Shown here piece by piece: positions 34,677-45,613 of a stretch of 64,000 nucleotides of DNA; the first letter of the stretch is position 1, and each line of letters opens with the position of its first letter. The notes under the pieces were generated by a model that searched no databases, was not told the DNA's origin, and worked only from the letters and a program-made list of their open reading frames with translations. Origin of the DNA: Rhodosporidiobolus odoratus (Eukaryota; Basidiomycota; Microbotryomycetes; Sporidiobolales; Sporidiobolaceae). The stretch is from contig JAOANU010000003.1 in the NCBI GenBank assembly GCA_034387635.1, positions 1,302,001 to 1,366,000 on the forward strand. Direction: 5' to 3'. Both the position numbers and the translations under genes were made by a program.

Positions 34677-37600
34677 ATGGGTGACATTCTCCCATCACTC
34701 TCGCTTGCTGCTCAAGACTATACTGCGGTAATGGCAGTGACAGGCAGATCAGGCGGCATTGGGTACGCAGATCTGCTTGTGCCCTTGTCCTTCCGCTGAC
34801 CTCGTCCTCCTCCGCAGCCCGTCCCGCACCGCGTTCACACAACGAGACAAAGACAACCTCGCAGAGTACCTTTCCACCTTCGCAAGAGATGACCGCTCCA
34901 AGCCATCGACCTACAAGGAAGCCGGAGCCGCTGTACGCTCATGCCGTTCTTCGACCTCCAGTTCTCGCTGACCTTTGTTACCTCGCAGCTTCCGGGACAC
35001 CCTTGGGCAGGATGGCACGAGCACTATAAAAAGCAGAAGACCGATATAGACATGCGCATCGCGCGCGTCATCCGGGGAAGGAAGCGTTTGGCGGAAGCGG
35101 GGCAAGACGAAGACGGCTTTGACGAGGTCGACGAGCTCGACTCTAGCTCGGACTCCGACAGCGACCAGCTCCTCATCAAGAAGCGCGCCAAAGGCAAAGG
35201 ACGGGCACGCGATTCGTCTTCACCGGAGGAAGAGGTACGACGGGCGAGAAAACGGACGCGGACCGAATTCCATGACGGGACCGACATTCCGCGGTTGGTT
35301 TCGATGTTTGTCAAGAAGGAAGAGATGGCGGGAGATGGGTGGACGAAGAAGAGATGCTATGACGAGCTGGAAACGAAAGTGCGTCAACCTGATCGCTTGC
35401 CTTTCTGCCTATTCTCCCCGTGGCGCAGCGTCCTGATTGCATCTTTCCTTTTCACAGTATGGAGACCACGCCGCGTCTTCTTGGCAGAGCTACTACAGCA
35501 AGAACAAGGAGCAAGTCGACTCGCTCGTCCTCGCCGAATTCAACCGTCGCAAGCAGAAGAAGTACGGTCGCCAGCGATCCGTCAATGAAATGCTTTTTGC
35601 CGACTCCAAACCAAAATCGAAGACAGAGATGAAGTCTCGCAATTATACCGACGAAGCCAGCGTCGTTGCTCCCAATGAAAGCCCTCAGGCCTCAACATCT
35701 GCCAATGCCGTCGCTTCCACGTCGAAAGCCAAACCTCCCGCCGCCTCGACTAGCAAAGCTTTGAGCAGCAACTCACCTGCGAAATCCCGGATCGAACGCC
35801 GAGCCTCGTCGTCCACTGGAAAAGGAAAAGGAAAGGCGGTGGTCGAGACTGACGAGTCTGAGGAGGAGGCTGAGGCGGTGAACCCATCGCGTAAGAAGAG
35901 GAGCCGCGGTGACGAGGAGTATGACGAGAAGGAGGATGACGAGGCTGGCGATGGGCTCCTTCCGCTTGCGCCTTCTGGCAAGACGAAGGGGAAAGCGCCG
36001 GAGAGGGTTCAGAATACGAGCCAGGGCGAGGGCAAGGGTAAAGGCAGGGGGGTCGTGATCGATTTGCTCGGGAGCGGCTCGTCCGATGACGACGAGGAGG
36101 AGGAGGAGGAGGAAGAAGAGCAGGAGGAGCGGGAGGTGTGGACGACGGAGGATGACGATATGCTAGTCTACTGGTTAGCCAAGGGCGAGATCAACGACTG
36201 GCAGAGGGATAACGTATACAAACACCTGGCACAAAAGGTACGTTCTCCCTTGCATGCGAACCTCACCACGAGCCTTGCGAATGCAAGCTACTCACCCTTT
36301 TCCACCTTGTCTGTAGCATCCCCATCATTCAGCCGAGGCCTGGCGTTCCCGCTATAATTTCGACAAGCGTACATACATACGCCGGGTAGGCGAAAAGGTA
36401 GCGGAGGTGGAGGATAGCAGAGCGAGGAAGCGGGAAGAGGTGAAGAAGCGCAAGGAGCATCAGGATCGAGAGGAAAAGGAGAGGCTTAAGGGGGAGCAAG
36501 CGCGCAGGGCTAGGGAGCAGAGTGAAAGGGAGGAACAGACGCGGCAGGATCGGGCACAGCGGGAAAGAGTGGAGCAGGAAAGGGCAGGGAAGAAGAAGGC
36601 GGAGCAAGCGTACGTACGTATCCTCTCCTTAGGCCGTGGGACATGAAATATTCACGCGCCTTCACCTGTAGTTCAGCCGCCGTCGCCACCGCCGCCGCCG
36701 CTGCAGCAGCTGCGCCATCACCCCACCGCCGCCAACGCTTTCTACCAGGTCTCGAACCTCCCACTCCGCCGCTCCCGTCGGCTGTCCCTACAGGTCTTCC
36801 TCCCACTGCCTCCAGGAAATCATCCGCAGCCCCACCTGTCCTTACTCCCCGCTCCACCCCTCCCCCTTCAACCTCTGCCTCTCGGTCCGTCGTGACAGAA
36901 GAGAGCCAGGCAGGTCCTTTCACGCAGGCTCTTCCGGCAACAGGTCAAGGACAGCAAGTTGTCAATCAGGAGGAGGACGAGGAGACCGAAGAGTACGGCG
37001 GCGGCATGGACGCGGACGACTCGCACTTTTACGACCAGTCCGATTTTGCTCGAGCCGCCGAGGATGAAGCGGAGGAGGAGAGTCAGTCCCTCTATACGCA
37101 GGCGATTCTTCCCCAAGCGGCTCTCACGCACGGTCAACACCATGATCGGGTAGTCGATGCGCCAATGGTACCTTTGCACCCGCCGCCTGCGACGCAGGAC
37201 AGCACTTCTTCCCTTCCTCGTCATTCGCAATACTCGGAGAAACCTTCGCCGTTCCTCAGCGGTGCGTCACAACGGGAGGCAGAACAACAACGAAGAGTAG
37301 GCGCGCAGGAGGAAGACGAAGACGAGCGGGACCAGCGGGAGGACGATCAAGCTAGCCAGGAGACGGACGAAGATGACCGGATGATGGAGATTCAGCTTCG
37401 AGGTGAAGTGGCGAGACCGGCGGTTGGGGGCGAAGCGGCTGTCAAAGCGGAGCCGACGGAGGCACAGTATGCAGTAGCACTGGGCGCCGAGCATGCTATG
37501 ACCCGAAGCGACGAAGACTGGATCAGCAGCGACGAGGAGGAAGACGACGATGACGACGACCCCAATCGGCCTCTCTGGAACCCTCTGACCGACACTCAAG

Positions 37601-38625
37601 CCGAGTTCATCCAGCAGCTGTTCCGCCTCAACGACCGCCTTCGACAGGATGAAGAAGGAGGCCAGAGTGAAGCCGAGATCGTCAAGATCGAGGCTACGCC
37701 CGCGCCTCAGCTTCAGCCCGCTCCGTCTACAGCGCGTACTGCACCTCCGCCTCCACCCCCCGTCGTACCTCAGCGTCGCACGCCGTCTCCGCCGATGCCC
37801 TCGCCTGAGAGGAAGAAGCGGACGCATTCCGAGCGTTGTCAGACGGACAACGATGGTCGGTTCCAAGAGGTGGACGACGCGCAGCAGCAGCAGCCAGCCA
37901 GGAAGAGGCAGCGCCTCATGAGCGTCGAGCGGGACGAGGCGACTCCGGCGCCATCTGTCGCGACGGATCTCGGAAATCATTCAGAGGACGTACTGCAGCC
38001 GGTCGGTCGGAATGCGCCGATAACGAAGTCGAAGGTGGACACGGGCAAGGGAAAAGAGAGGGAGATCGAGCCGTCTCCTTTGCCTACTCCACCCCCTGCA
38101 CAAGGCGCCCCGGTCTCGTCATCCCGCGTTCCTTCCATTCTTCCTACTTCTGCTGCTGGTGCGTCCGCCGCTGGCTCTCCCGCCCGCACCGAAACTGCGT
38201 CTTCCGCCAACGTCGCCCCTCCAAATCAACATTCCAAGGTCAAGCCCCCCGTGCCACTCCACACGCGCATCACCAACCTTGCCGCGCAGTACGACCTCCC
38301 CTTCTCCACCGTCAGAGACCTTCACTTCTGCGCCACCATCATTTCCGACTTTCGCATCTTCGGCAACCTCCTCCTTCTCTTCTCTCCGCACGCCCCAGAG
38401 GAAGGGACGGCAGAGCGAAAACGTCTCGAAAGACTGGCGGAACGGCTGCTGTGGTCGTACGAGGAGGACGTCTGCCTGCTGACGGGATCGGAGGAGGAGA
38501 GGCAGGAGTTGGAGAGGAGGAAAGGGCCTGAGGTGGAGAAGCGCAGGGTTTTCTTCACGAGGGCGCGGTTGACGGGCGTGGAGAGGCTCAAGCGGGGAAT
38601 GTACGAGTGCTTGGTCAGGCGGTAG
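34677..38625 (+). CDS. Rap1-type Myb protein with three Myb-like repeats
   Basis: Start MGDILPSLSLAAQDY; a donor at about 34760 keeps frame into exon 2. Repeat 1 is Rap1-Myb-like: RTAFTQRDKDNLAEYLSTFA ... STYKEAGAALPGHPWAGWHE ... HYKKQKTDIDMRI. Repeat 2: DIPRLVSMFVKKEEM ... TKKRCYDELETKYGDHAASS ... WQSYYSKNKEQVDSLV. Repeat 3 follows an acidic run: WTTEDDDMLVYWLAKGEIND ... NVYKHLAQKHPHHSAEAWRS ... RYNFDKRTYIRRV. A charged coiled coil, a poly-Ala run (about 36680-36715) and a long acidic/Pro region follow. The last ~110 residues are helical (NLAAQYDLPFSTVRDLHF ... RLERLAERLLWSYEED). The Myb type (TxEDDxxLxxxL ... HxxxxWxxRY) is that of Rap1/TERF2IP, which acts at telomeres and promoters. No BRCT domain was seen. 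Orthology to Rap1 is inference. Confidence 0.68.
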
Positions 38626-39162
38626 GAGGATGTCTATTCGTCGTACAAGTTTGTGCCGAATCGTTGTTTGGCGTCTCGAATCTCTGTTGTTTTTCCTCCT
38701 CGTGCTGTTAGGGACCGATCTGCCGCTGCCGAGAGCAAGCAATATGCGAGGCAAGCCCCGCTCTTTGCCGGCGACACGATAAATCTATTGCGCCGTTCTT
38801 CCGTCAGTCTGCGATTCGCCATTTTCACCTCGTCCGCCATCTCCTCCGCCCCTCCCATTCGCTGAAGCCATTGGCAAGCTATCTACCCCTGGTATGGACA
38901 GTACCAAGCAGCCTCCTGTACCATCGCCCGCGCTTCCGGCGCTGCGTCCTCTGGTCTCTTCAACCTCCTCTCCTTCTCGGCTGCATCAGTGACCCGCCGA
39001 CGCAGCTTACAATCCGCTGCTCAGCCGGTCATGCAACTGAGCTGGAAACGCTGAATCCTGCTCGTCTCTTGCAACGAATGGCGTGAAGATGGTCAAGGCC
39101 ACGGCGACATGCGATGGCAAGAAGTCCGGACGCTGAATCAAGCCAGATACGCGACTAACTTT
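38626..39162. other. Spacer, Rap1-type gene/F-box gene
   Basis: 537 bp; the Rap1-type 3' UTR and the F-box promoter. Nothing else recognised. Confidence 0.5.
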
Positions 39163-40441
39163 ATGACGCTGCCCGTGGAGCTCCGGCTGGACGTCAGTGA
39201 CTTGTGCTGTCAGTCCCCTCCGGCTGTAAGTCATCGAGCGATTGGTTTTCCCTCCAGATTCTTTCACTTCTTCGCGCCGTCGACCTTTTCTCGCTGCAGC
39301 GCGTCTCGCGCTCGTTCCGGCAACTCGTCGAATCGCCCGCCATGGAGCCCGCGTGGCGGGCTGAGCTCGATCGCTTCGACATCAAGCGTCCCAAGGCTGC
39401 AGGGATGAGTATCCGCCAAATTCTCTGTCTCCTCCTCTCGCTTTACTGCCAAGTACGCCCTGCCAAATACTCTCTAGCCCTTACTGTGCGAGGTCGTCCT
39501 GATGTATAGTCCCTCGCAGAACTGCTCCCAGATGCAGCGACTTCCAGCCAGATTTCACTCTACGCTGCAAACTCTGTCGGGAGTGTCGCGCTGCCCAGTC
39601 AGTCCTCCCTGCCAAACTATACGATCTGTCCGGCTCCTCTGAGATATTTGGGCGCAGACTTGTACAGATCAGCCTGAAGAAAGACTTGATGCGGCTTGAT
39701 CTGCATGTTCAGGCCGTGTCTGGCGTGCCGCAGACCGTCTGTGCGTGTCGTTGCTCCTGCCAGCTCTTCCTTCGCACATCATGCACCCTGATCATACTAG
39801 TTCTGTGAGCCTGCATAAACAAAACGCTGCTCACGCTCGACAGGAACAAAGTAAACGCTCATGAGTGGGCCTTCAATTTTACTCGCACGAGATCGCTCAC
39901 ATATGCTCGACTTCTATTCAAGGATGGACCTTCAAGGATCACTTGCAGCTCACGAGTGACGAGCTCTTTCGGCTTGCTGCACTGCGCTAAGGCGCAAAGC
40001 TGGCCACTCCTTTCACCCTTGCACCGGTACCCGCTTCTCCCTCCGACTCGCGTACTCCGCTGAAAGCTTTCCTCAAGCGTCGCCGAGGATGGCTGAAGCA
40101 GGTGCTTACAATGCGTTTGGGGTCTCATTCTCGTTGCGCCAGATGCCTTGACGTTTCTTTCCCCTTAGGACGACTTCAAACTCGTTGACAAGCTCAAGCG
40201 ACCATACATGTACTCCGAAGTGGAGGAGTATCTCTGTAAGAAGGGCAGGTAAGACCGGAGCACTAAGCGGGACTCTCCGCCTGTAAGCTTCAACGCTATT
40301 TGTGTAAGAAGCTCGTAACAAGCCGTGGCGACGATCGACCACTACTACTGTAGGTCGCTTTTGGTGTGGCACGGTCGGCGCTGTCTTCTTCCCCAATGCG
40401 TACACATGCAGCATCAAGCAGGTACTCTGCATCACGCTTGA
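39163..40441 (+). pseudogene. F-box protein gene, possibly decayed
   Basis: The N-terminus is a clear F-box: MTLPVELRLD|ILSLLRAVDLFSLQRVSRSF, RQLVESPAMEPAWRAELDRF, split by an intron at about 39193-39256. The next exon reads CSDFQPDFTLRCKLCRECRA, a Cys-pair block seen after the F-box in many basidiomycete F-box proteins. Further downstream coding-like pieces are GWTFKDHLQLTSDELFRL and KAFLKRRRGWLKQDDFKLVD, LKRPYMYSEVEEYL. Between the first two of these an in-frame TAA sits near 39990; only a 39-nt intron (GTGACG...CTAAG) would remove it. The 3' end is ambiguous: one model stops at 40441, another reads WHRHFIVTDSNGSWVWLFRG to about 40589. F-box proteins select substrates for SCF ubiquitin ligases. 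Whether this gene is intact I cannot tell. Confidence 0.5.
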
Positions 40442-40586
40442 CTTGGCACCGTCACTTCATCGTCACGGATTCGAACGGAAGTTGGGTCTGGCTCTTCCGT
40501 GGACTTCCCGGCCCTGAAGAGGGGCTTCCGTCTTCCTCTTTCGCCGCTCGACTGTACTTCACCATAAGGCTGTCTGACGCGCAGCG

Positions 40587-42308
40587 ATGAGCAGTCGCCG
40601 TCGATCATGTGAGTCCGCCCTCCTTGACCGCCGCGGGAGTTCCGCTGACCGTTCCACTTTCTTCACAGCTTCCCTATCCCGCCCCGTCTTTCGCGACGAT
40701 GTCGCCAGCCCTTTCTTCGATATACAGCCTGATAATGGCTTGAGTGCACTCAGCCTAGCTGGACGAGATGGGCCACCACCTAGCATGAGTCGATGTGCGT
40801 TTTCTCCCTCGTCTTTCTCCTCGCAGCTCTGACCTTGACCTCTGCTCTCTCCTCAGCAAATTCGTTCACCATCCCGGATCACCCCGGTGCCGACCCTTCT
40901 CTCCGAATCGAACTTACCCTCAAGCAAGCCTGCGAAATTCAAGTTCAGCAAACCCGTTCTTTCGTGAAAGTCCGCAAGGCTGGCTCGTCCTCCGGCGCTT
41001 CGAACCTCGCGCCCCGGTCTGGTCGACCTGCACCGAGGCGCCAGAACACGCGCATGATCCCTGAGGACCCTTGGAAAACCAACGACAGTCCGTTTGAGCG
41101 ACCGGACTTTCAGCAAGGCCTCAGGTTCGCTGGGTATACCTCCCCTCTGGACACAAGTCGCAAGACTATCAAAGGCAGGTTCGTACATGGGCTGGAAAAG
41201 GAAGAGGTGCGCTTTCGTTCATCATTGGGGATTGCACATTTGGCCTGACCCTTTTTTTCCGTCACTCAGTTCAAAGCGCATCTCGATGCCTTTTTGGACC
41301 AGAAGGGCCTCAAAGCTCGAGGAAGCTACATGGTCCGCTTCCAAGGCTCGACTACGGGTGACTTAGCCTTTCACCCTTGCGGCAGGATTATCCTGGCTTG
41401 ATTCCGGCTGACCTCCTCGCCCGTTCGTAGATTCGCATTCTCCCTTCACCCACCTGTTCGTCACCTCTCTCCCCACCGACACCTCCACCGCGCAAGTTTA
41501 CGCAGACTCGCCTGACGTGAAGAAGCCCGAGGCGGCAACGACCTGGACATTCCTGCCCCAAGACAATGCCGGCGAATCCCACTGGGCGTGCAAAGCCAAA
41601 CGCTTCTGGCCCGTCAGGATCGTGTTTGAGGGACCGAAGTCTACCGACATCATCCCTGGCACTGGACCTGACCCGTCTGCGGCTGTCGACGATGGGGACG
41701 ACCGTCGTGCGAGGAGGCGGAAACGGCGTGATACGTTCCAGCAAGAGCTTGACCTGGACGACGAGGCCAAGAAGCGTGAGGAGGAGGAGCTTAAGGACAA
41801 CACTCGGCAGAACAGTATTCGACCGGGTGACTCGTCGAGTCTCAAGGTCAACACTAGTACGAAGAAATCTTCCTCTTCGAGGCGCAGTCGGCAACAGCAG
41901 CAGCAGCAGCAGCAGCCGGAAGAGCAGCAGCCGGTGTTGCCGATCGATGATGACACTGGTGGACCGGGCTCGCCGACCATTCTCGAGGCGGTCAAGCAAC
42001 TCGGAACGAGCGTCGTTAGTGCCGTTCAGCCTGCTATGCAGACTGGGATCGGCCAGTTGCAGAATTGGTGGCAGCAGCAGAACGCGGCGCCACCTCACGG
42101 AGAAGAGTACTACGACGACGAGGAGGAGAGGGCGAGGCGGGAACGGAGGAGGCGTAAGCGGGAGAAGAAGAAACAGCAGGAGTTGGAGGATGCGAAGGAG
42201 ACGGATGAGGTGGAGAGAATGGCGAGAGAAGAGATGGACCTCGAGAAGGAGGAGCGTAGGCGAAGGAGGGCGGACCGGCGTCGTCGCGAGGCTGAGGAAG
42301 GGTTCTGA
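40587..42308 (+). CDS. Unrecognised protein with polyQ and charged coiled coil
   Basis: I do not recognise this gene. Exon 1 is 22 nt (MSSRRRS). Introns near 40609-40667, 40800-40856, 41206-41269 and 41357-41430 leave one frame: SLSRPVFRDDVASPFFDIQP, NSFTIPDHPGADPSLRIELT, a basic linker, FKAHLDAFLDQKGLKARGSY, FTHLFVTSLPTDTSTAQVYA, TTWTFLPQDNAGESHWACKA, KRFWPVRIVFEGPKSTDIIP. The middle looks like one globular domain of ~150 residues. Then come low complexity with a Gln run (41892-41916), a short conserved-looking segment (TILEAVKQLGTSVVSAVQPA, GIGQLQNWWQQQN), and a long Arg/Lys/Glu coiled coil to the end. No signal peptide in this model; the hydrophobic stretch at about 40793-40855 is an intron. 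Four introns with clean junctions argue that it is a real gene. Confidence 0.6.
41892..41916 (+). repeat. CAG run encoding polyglutamine
   Basis: Eight or so CAG/CAA codons in a row inside the coding sequence, followed by a second short Gln cluster. Likely length-variable. Confidence 0.8.
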
Positions 42309-42799
42309 TGGGCGTAAAGAGGTGATTCTCGGCGTGGACACAGGGAGGGTTTGCATGTACCTATTTCTCTCGTCGCTCTGATACCTTGTTTGTCACTACT
42401 GAGGAGGTGCTGGTAACGCTGTAGTGGGCTGTATAACAACATTGTGCGTGTTCCTGCGAGAGTTGCGAACCTGAGAAGGTTCGAGAAAGGAAAGCAAGGG
42501 AAAGAATCAAAGTTCGCGTCTACCGGTACAGAGCACCCCGTCCTGATTGGGACCTGAAGGCCTGAAGGCTACAAGCGCTCAAAGCAGTGAAGTAAACTCC
42601 TGTCTTGACCGGCTAGAACAAAGAAGCGGCTCCGACTCTCCTCTTTCTTCTTCTTCAACCTGTCGAACTGCTTGCAACCGCTGTACCACTCTGTGAGACG
42701 CTCAGTGCACCCCAAGACACGTTCACCAGCATACTCAGCCCGCCGCTCTGTCTCCCTCCGGTTCTCCAGTTCGATCAACCAACCTCGCCTACGAACGCC
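42309..42799. other. Spacer before the NDPK-like repeat gene
   Basis: 491 bp; 3' UTR of the upstream gene and promoter of the next. No gene or RNA recognised. Confidence 0.5.
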
Positions 42800-45290
42800 A
42801 TGGCCTCGTCCCAACGGACTCTGGCTGTACTCTTCGCACCAGAGAACCACCACTACATCCAGCGCCTACGCCGACTGCTCCTCGACGACGGTTTCACAGT
42901 GCTCAAGGAGGAGGACCTTGACGGCGAGCAGCTCGAGGAGGCCGGAATCGATCTCGGACTGGGGGTGGGCGAGGACCGCTTGCCGGAGGATGCAAAGGAG
43001 GACGTTGTCTGTCACACTGTGCTCGTCGTCGAGCGGCGGGAGGCTGTGGCGCGGGTGAAGGAGCTCAAGACTTCGACGTACGTCCCTTCCGCTTTCCTCC
43101 ACCGAGGTGCAGCAAGGCTCAGCTGTTCCTGGTTGCAGCATCGCCGAATGCTTCCCGTCTCTTCGACTGTTCGTCGCGCCTTCCGCCTCTGCCGCCAACA
43201 TGGCAATCGACAGTCTTTTCCCATCTCTTCCTTCCTCTCCTGCACCTGCTTCGCCCTCGATCCTCGCTTTCCCAAGTTCAGGCTCTTCCACCGACTCGAA
43301 GCCGAAACCTTTCGCCCTCTCGAACCTGGCCTTCGTGGAGACACAGCCTGCCCCGGCCCATGCCTCGACTCGCATGCTTTCTCCGAGTATCGAGCGTGCG
43401 CTGGAAGAGCTCGAGGAGCGGGAAGAGCGTCGCAGGACGGGAAGTACCAGTACTAGGGCGAGCAAGAACAGCTTCTCCGACTCGCGCCTAGCCTCTCGAG
43501 CTAGCGGAATCGCGTCAACAAGGGAGGAAGATGGGTTCACGGCGGACGCTTCCGATATGCAAGAGCGACGGGTCTTTGCGGCACACTCGAGGGGGTCTTC
43601 CGAAGATCTTGCAGAGGCGTGCGAGCAGGACGAAGGGTTCGAGGATGAAGAACCGGGGATAACGGCGGGCTTGTCTGAGCAGGGGCTGGAGGCGGAAGAT
43701 ACACAGGACGATTCTGGAGCAGAAGCAGCTGGAGACAGCGCAGGCGCGTTTGTGGACGAGGAACAAGACGACGCCTTTCCCGGGGTCGAGTCGCCCTCGC
43801 TCCTTTCCGCCCCGACCCTTAGCCGCATGGCGTCTGCTCTCTCTTCAACTTCCGCCACCTCCAGCAACCCTTCTTCCTCTTCCTTCCGCGTCCGTCCTGC
43901 GCCGACGGGCGAACCAACTGTTCAGCCTCGCCTCACGAAAGCGGCCGCCTTACGTCTTGGCATTTCCGTTCCACCGACTACGCCCCGCCGTACCAGCTCA
44001 GAAACGTCCAGCTCGGCTGATGCTGCCACGGTACCTCGAGTGGTCCCTACCCCCAAGTCCCTCGCCGCTCCTTCTATCGCACCTCGCATGACGAAGTCCG
44101 CTTCCCTGCGTACGGGGCAAAGGCAAGAAGCGTCGTCTTCCTCGCAGACGCCTCGCCCAGCCAAGCGTCAGTCGATCAGCACGGCCGAACGAGCAGCTAT
44201 GGACCGCGCCGCTCGTCGGCATAGCATTCAGGTCCCGTCGCTCACCGCTCAACCCGCCATCGAAGTGCGCTTGTCCCGCGCTGCCATGCTCAGGCAAGGA
44301 CTGGAACTCCCTCCCACGACGCCCCGGTTGTCGAGACAGTCCAGCGCTACGAGTGCCGAGGAACCCAAGACGACCATGAGTGCCGCTTCTCGTTGTATCT
44401 CGGTTGATCTAAAAGCACTGCGAGAGCCAACCCTCGCACCTCGCTCGACTCGTTCATCAGCTCTTCGGACCGGGAGTAGCGGGTCCGTCGGGGCACCGGC
44501 AATGACGCGCGGACGCTCTCTTGGCACGCTCGAGGAGCTACTCGGCGCCGAACAGCAGCAGGGCTTACCACAGCGCGTCCGGCAGCCGGTCGATTACGAA
44601 GGCGTCCCCGGGCACAAGCGGAGGGAAAGCATCCAAGTCAAGGCTACTGCGCCGCCAAAGATGGAGGTCCGAATGTCGAGAGCGGCGAGGTTGCGGAACG
44701 GGATCCCAGAAGAGATTGCCGAGATGAAGAGGGCTAGGACGGAACCGGTCTCGTTCGAGGGTGGTGAGCTACCTCGGTTCCCTTGTTCCAAAGCCTTCAT
44801 TCCTGACTGACCTACTGCTGGCAACGTAGTACCCGGTCACCGTCGCCGCGAAACCATCGCCGTCGCTTCCTCCAGACCCCCCTCGATTACACCCCGTCTC
44901 AACCGCGCCGTCCTCCTCCGTCACACCAGCGACGGGCCCTCCCTCCCCTCTCTTGTCGTCCGTCCCGCCTCTTCCCTCGGTCTACCGTCGACCACGAGTA
45001 CGCCTCTCCGTGTCCCATCTCGCAACTCTTCTTCCACGCCGCAACCTTCGATGCCCCAGCCGCCAACCATCGCGCCGAGGTTGAACCGAGCTGCCGAGTT
45101 GAGAGCGGCGAACAAGGCTGGAGACGAGCAGAAGAAGGATCTGCTGCAGACGCAAACGTTGGGAAAGAAGTCGAACTTTGTTCAGCCTTCTTCTGCGAAG
45201 GGCAAAGAAGGGTTGGGCAGTAAACCGGCGACGGCGCTGGGGATGGGCGCAGCATTGCGCGAGACGACCAATTCTCCCGGACCTAAGTGA
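42800..45290 (+). CDS. NDPK-like domain fused to seven PRLxRAAxLR repeats
   Basis: The N-terminal ~130 residues look like a degenerate nucleoside diphosphate kinase fold: TLAVLFAPENHHYIQRLRRL, LLDDGFTVLKEEDLDGEQL, CHTVLVVERREAVARVKEL, then across an intron (43079-43138) TIAECFPSLRLFVAPSASAA. The HGSD catalytic His position is not His, so catalysis is unlikely. A Ser/Glu-rich region follows. The C-terminal half carries seven copies of P-x-I-x-P-R-L-x-R-A-A-x-L-R-x-G (e.g. PTVQPRLTKAAALRLG, PKMEVRMSRAARLRNG, PTIAPRLNRAAELRAA). Several are preceded by a basic RRxS/T motif (RRHSIQV, KRRESIQV, RRRETIAV), a protein kinase A-like site. A late intron (about 44762-44829) lies between repeats 5 and 6. 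Function unknown; nothing points to an enzyme. Confidence 0.68.
43914..45110 (+). repeat. Seven dispersed PRLxRAAxLR protein repeats
   Basis: Copies lie at about 43914-43961, 44069-44118, 44253-44300, 44427-44475, 44654-44702, 44879-44927 and 45063-45110. The DNA has diverged, so the repeat shows at protein level only. Spacing is 40-70 codons apart from introns. Confidence 0.75.
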
Positions 45291-45613
45291 CCGGCGGGAA
45301 GGAATCCTGAAGAGGTATTCATGAAGAAGAGGTTGGGGCGCGGCATGCTGGTCAGGGTTTGCTTCTCTTCCTTCTGTTTGTGTGTTGATTCTACTCGCCT
45401 TGCTTGATTACTTCATTGTTGGATCTGGTTGTATAGCCCAATCTTCTCTTCCTGTTCTTCGGTTGATCAGTGACTGTATCGAAGCGATTCTGTTTTTGTG
45501 GAACTTCCGACAAGAGCCGTACTCTTGCCTGGCCCGCCAGCTCGCAGACAAGAACCGGAAGCAACGCAGCTGTACAACATCCTGCAGAGAGTCCAAAAGG
45601 GAACAGCGTGCAT
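45291..45613. other. Tail-to-tail spacer, NDPK-like gene/PWP1
   Basis: 323 bp between convergent stops; T-rich. Nothing else seen. Confidence 0.55.

Noticed and set aside
40793..40860. A signal-peptide-like stretch before NSFTIPDH in the orphan gene
   Set aside because: It is bounded by GT and AG and lies between two coding exons in frame, so it is an intron; the hydrophobic look comes from its pyrimidine-rich tract.
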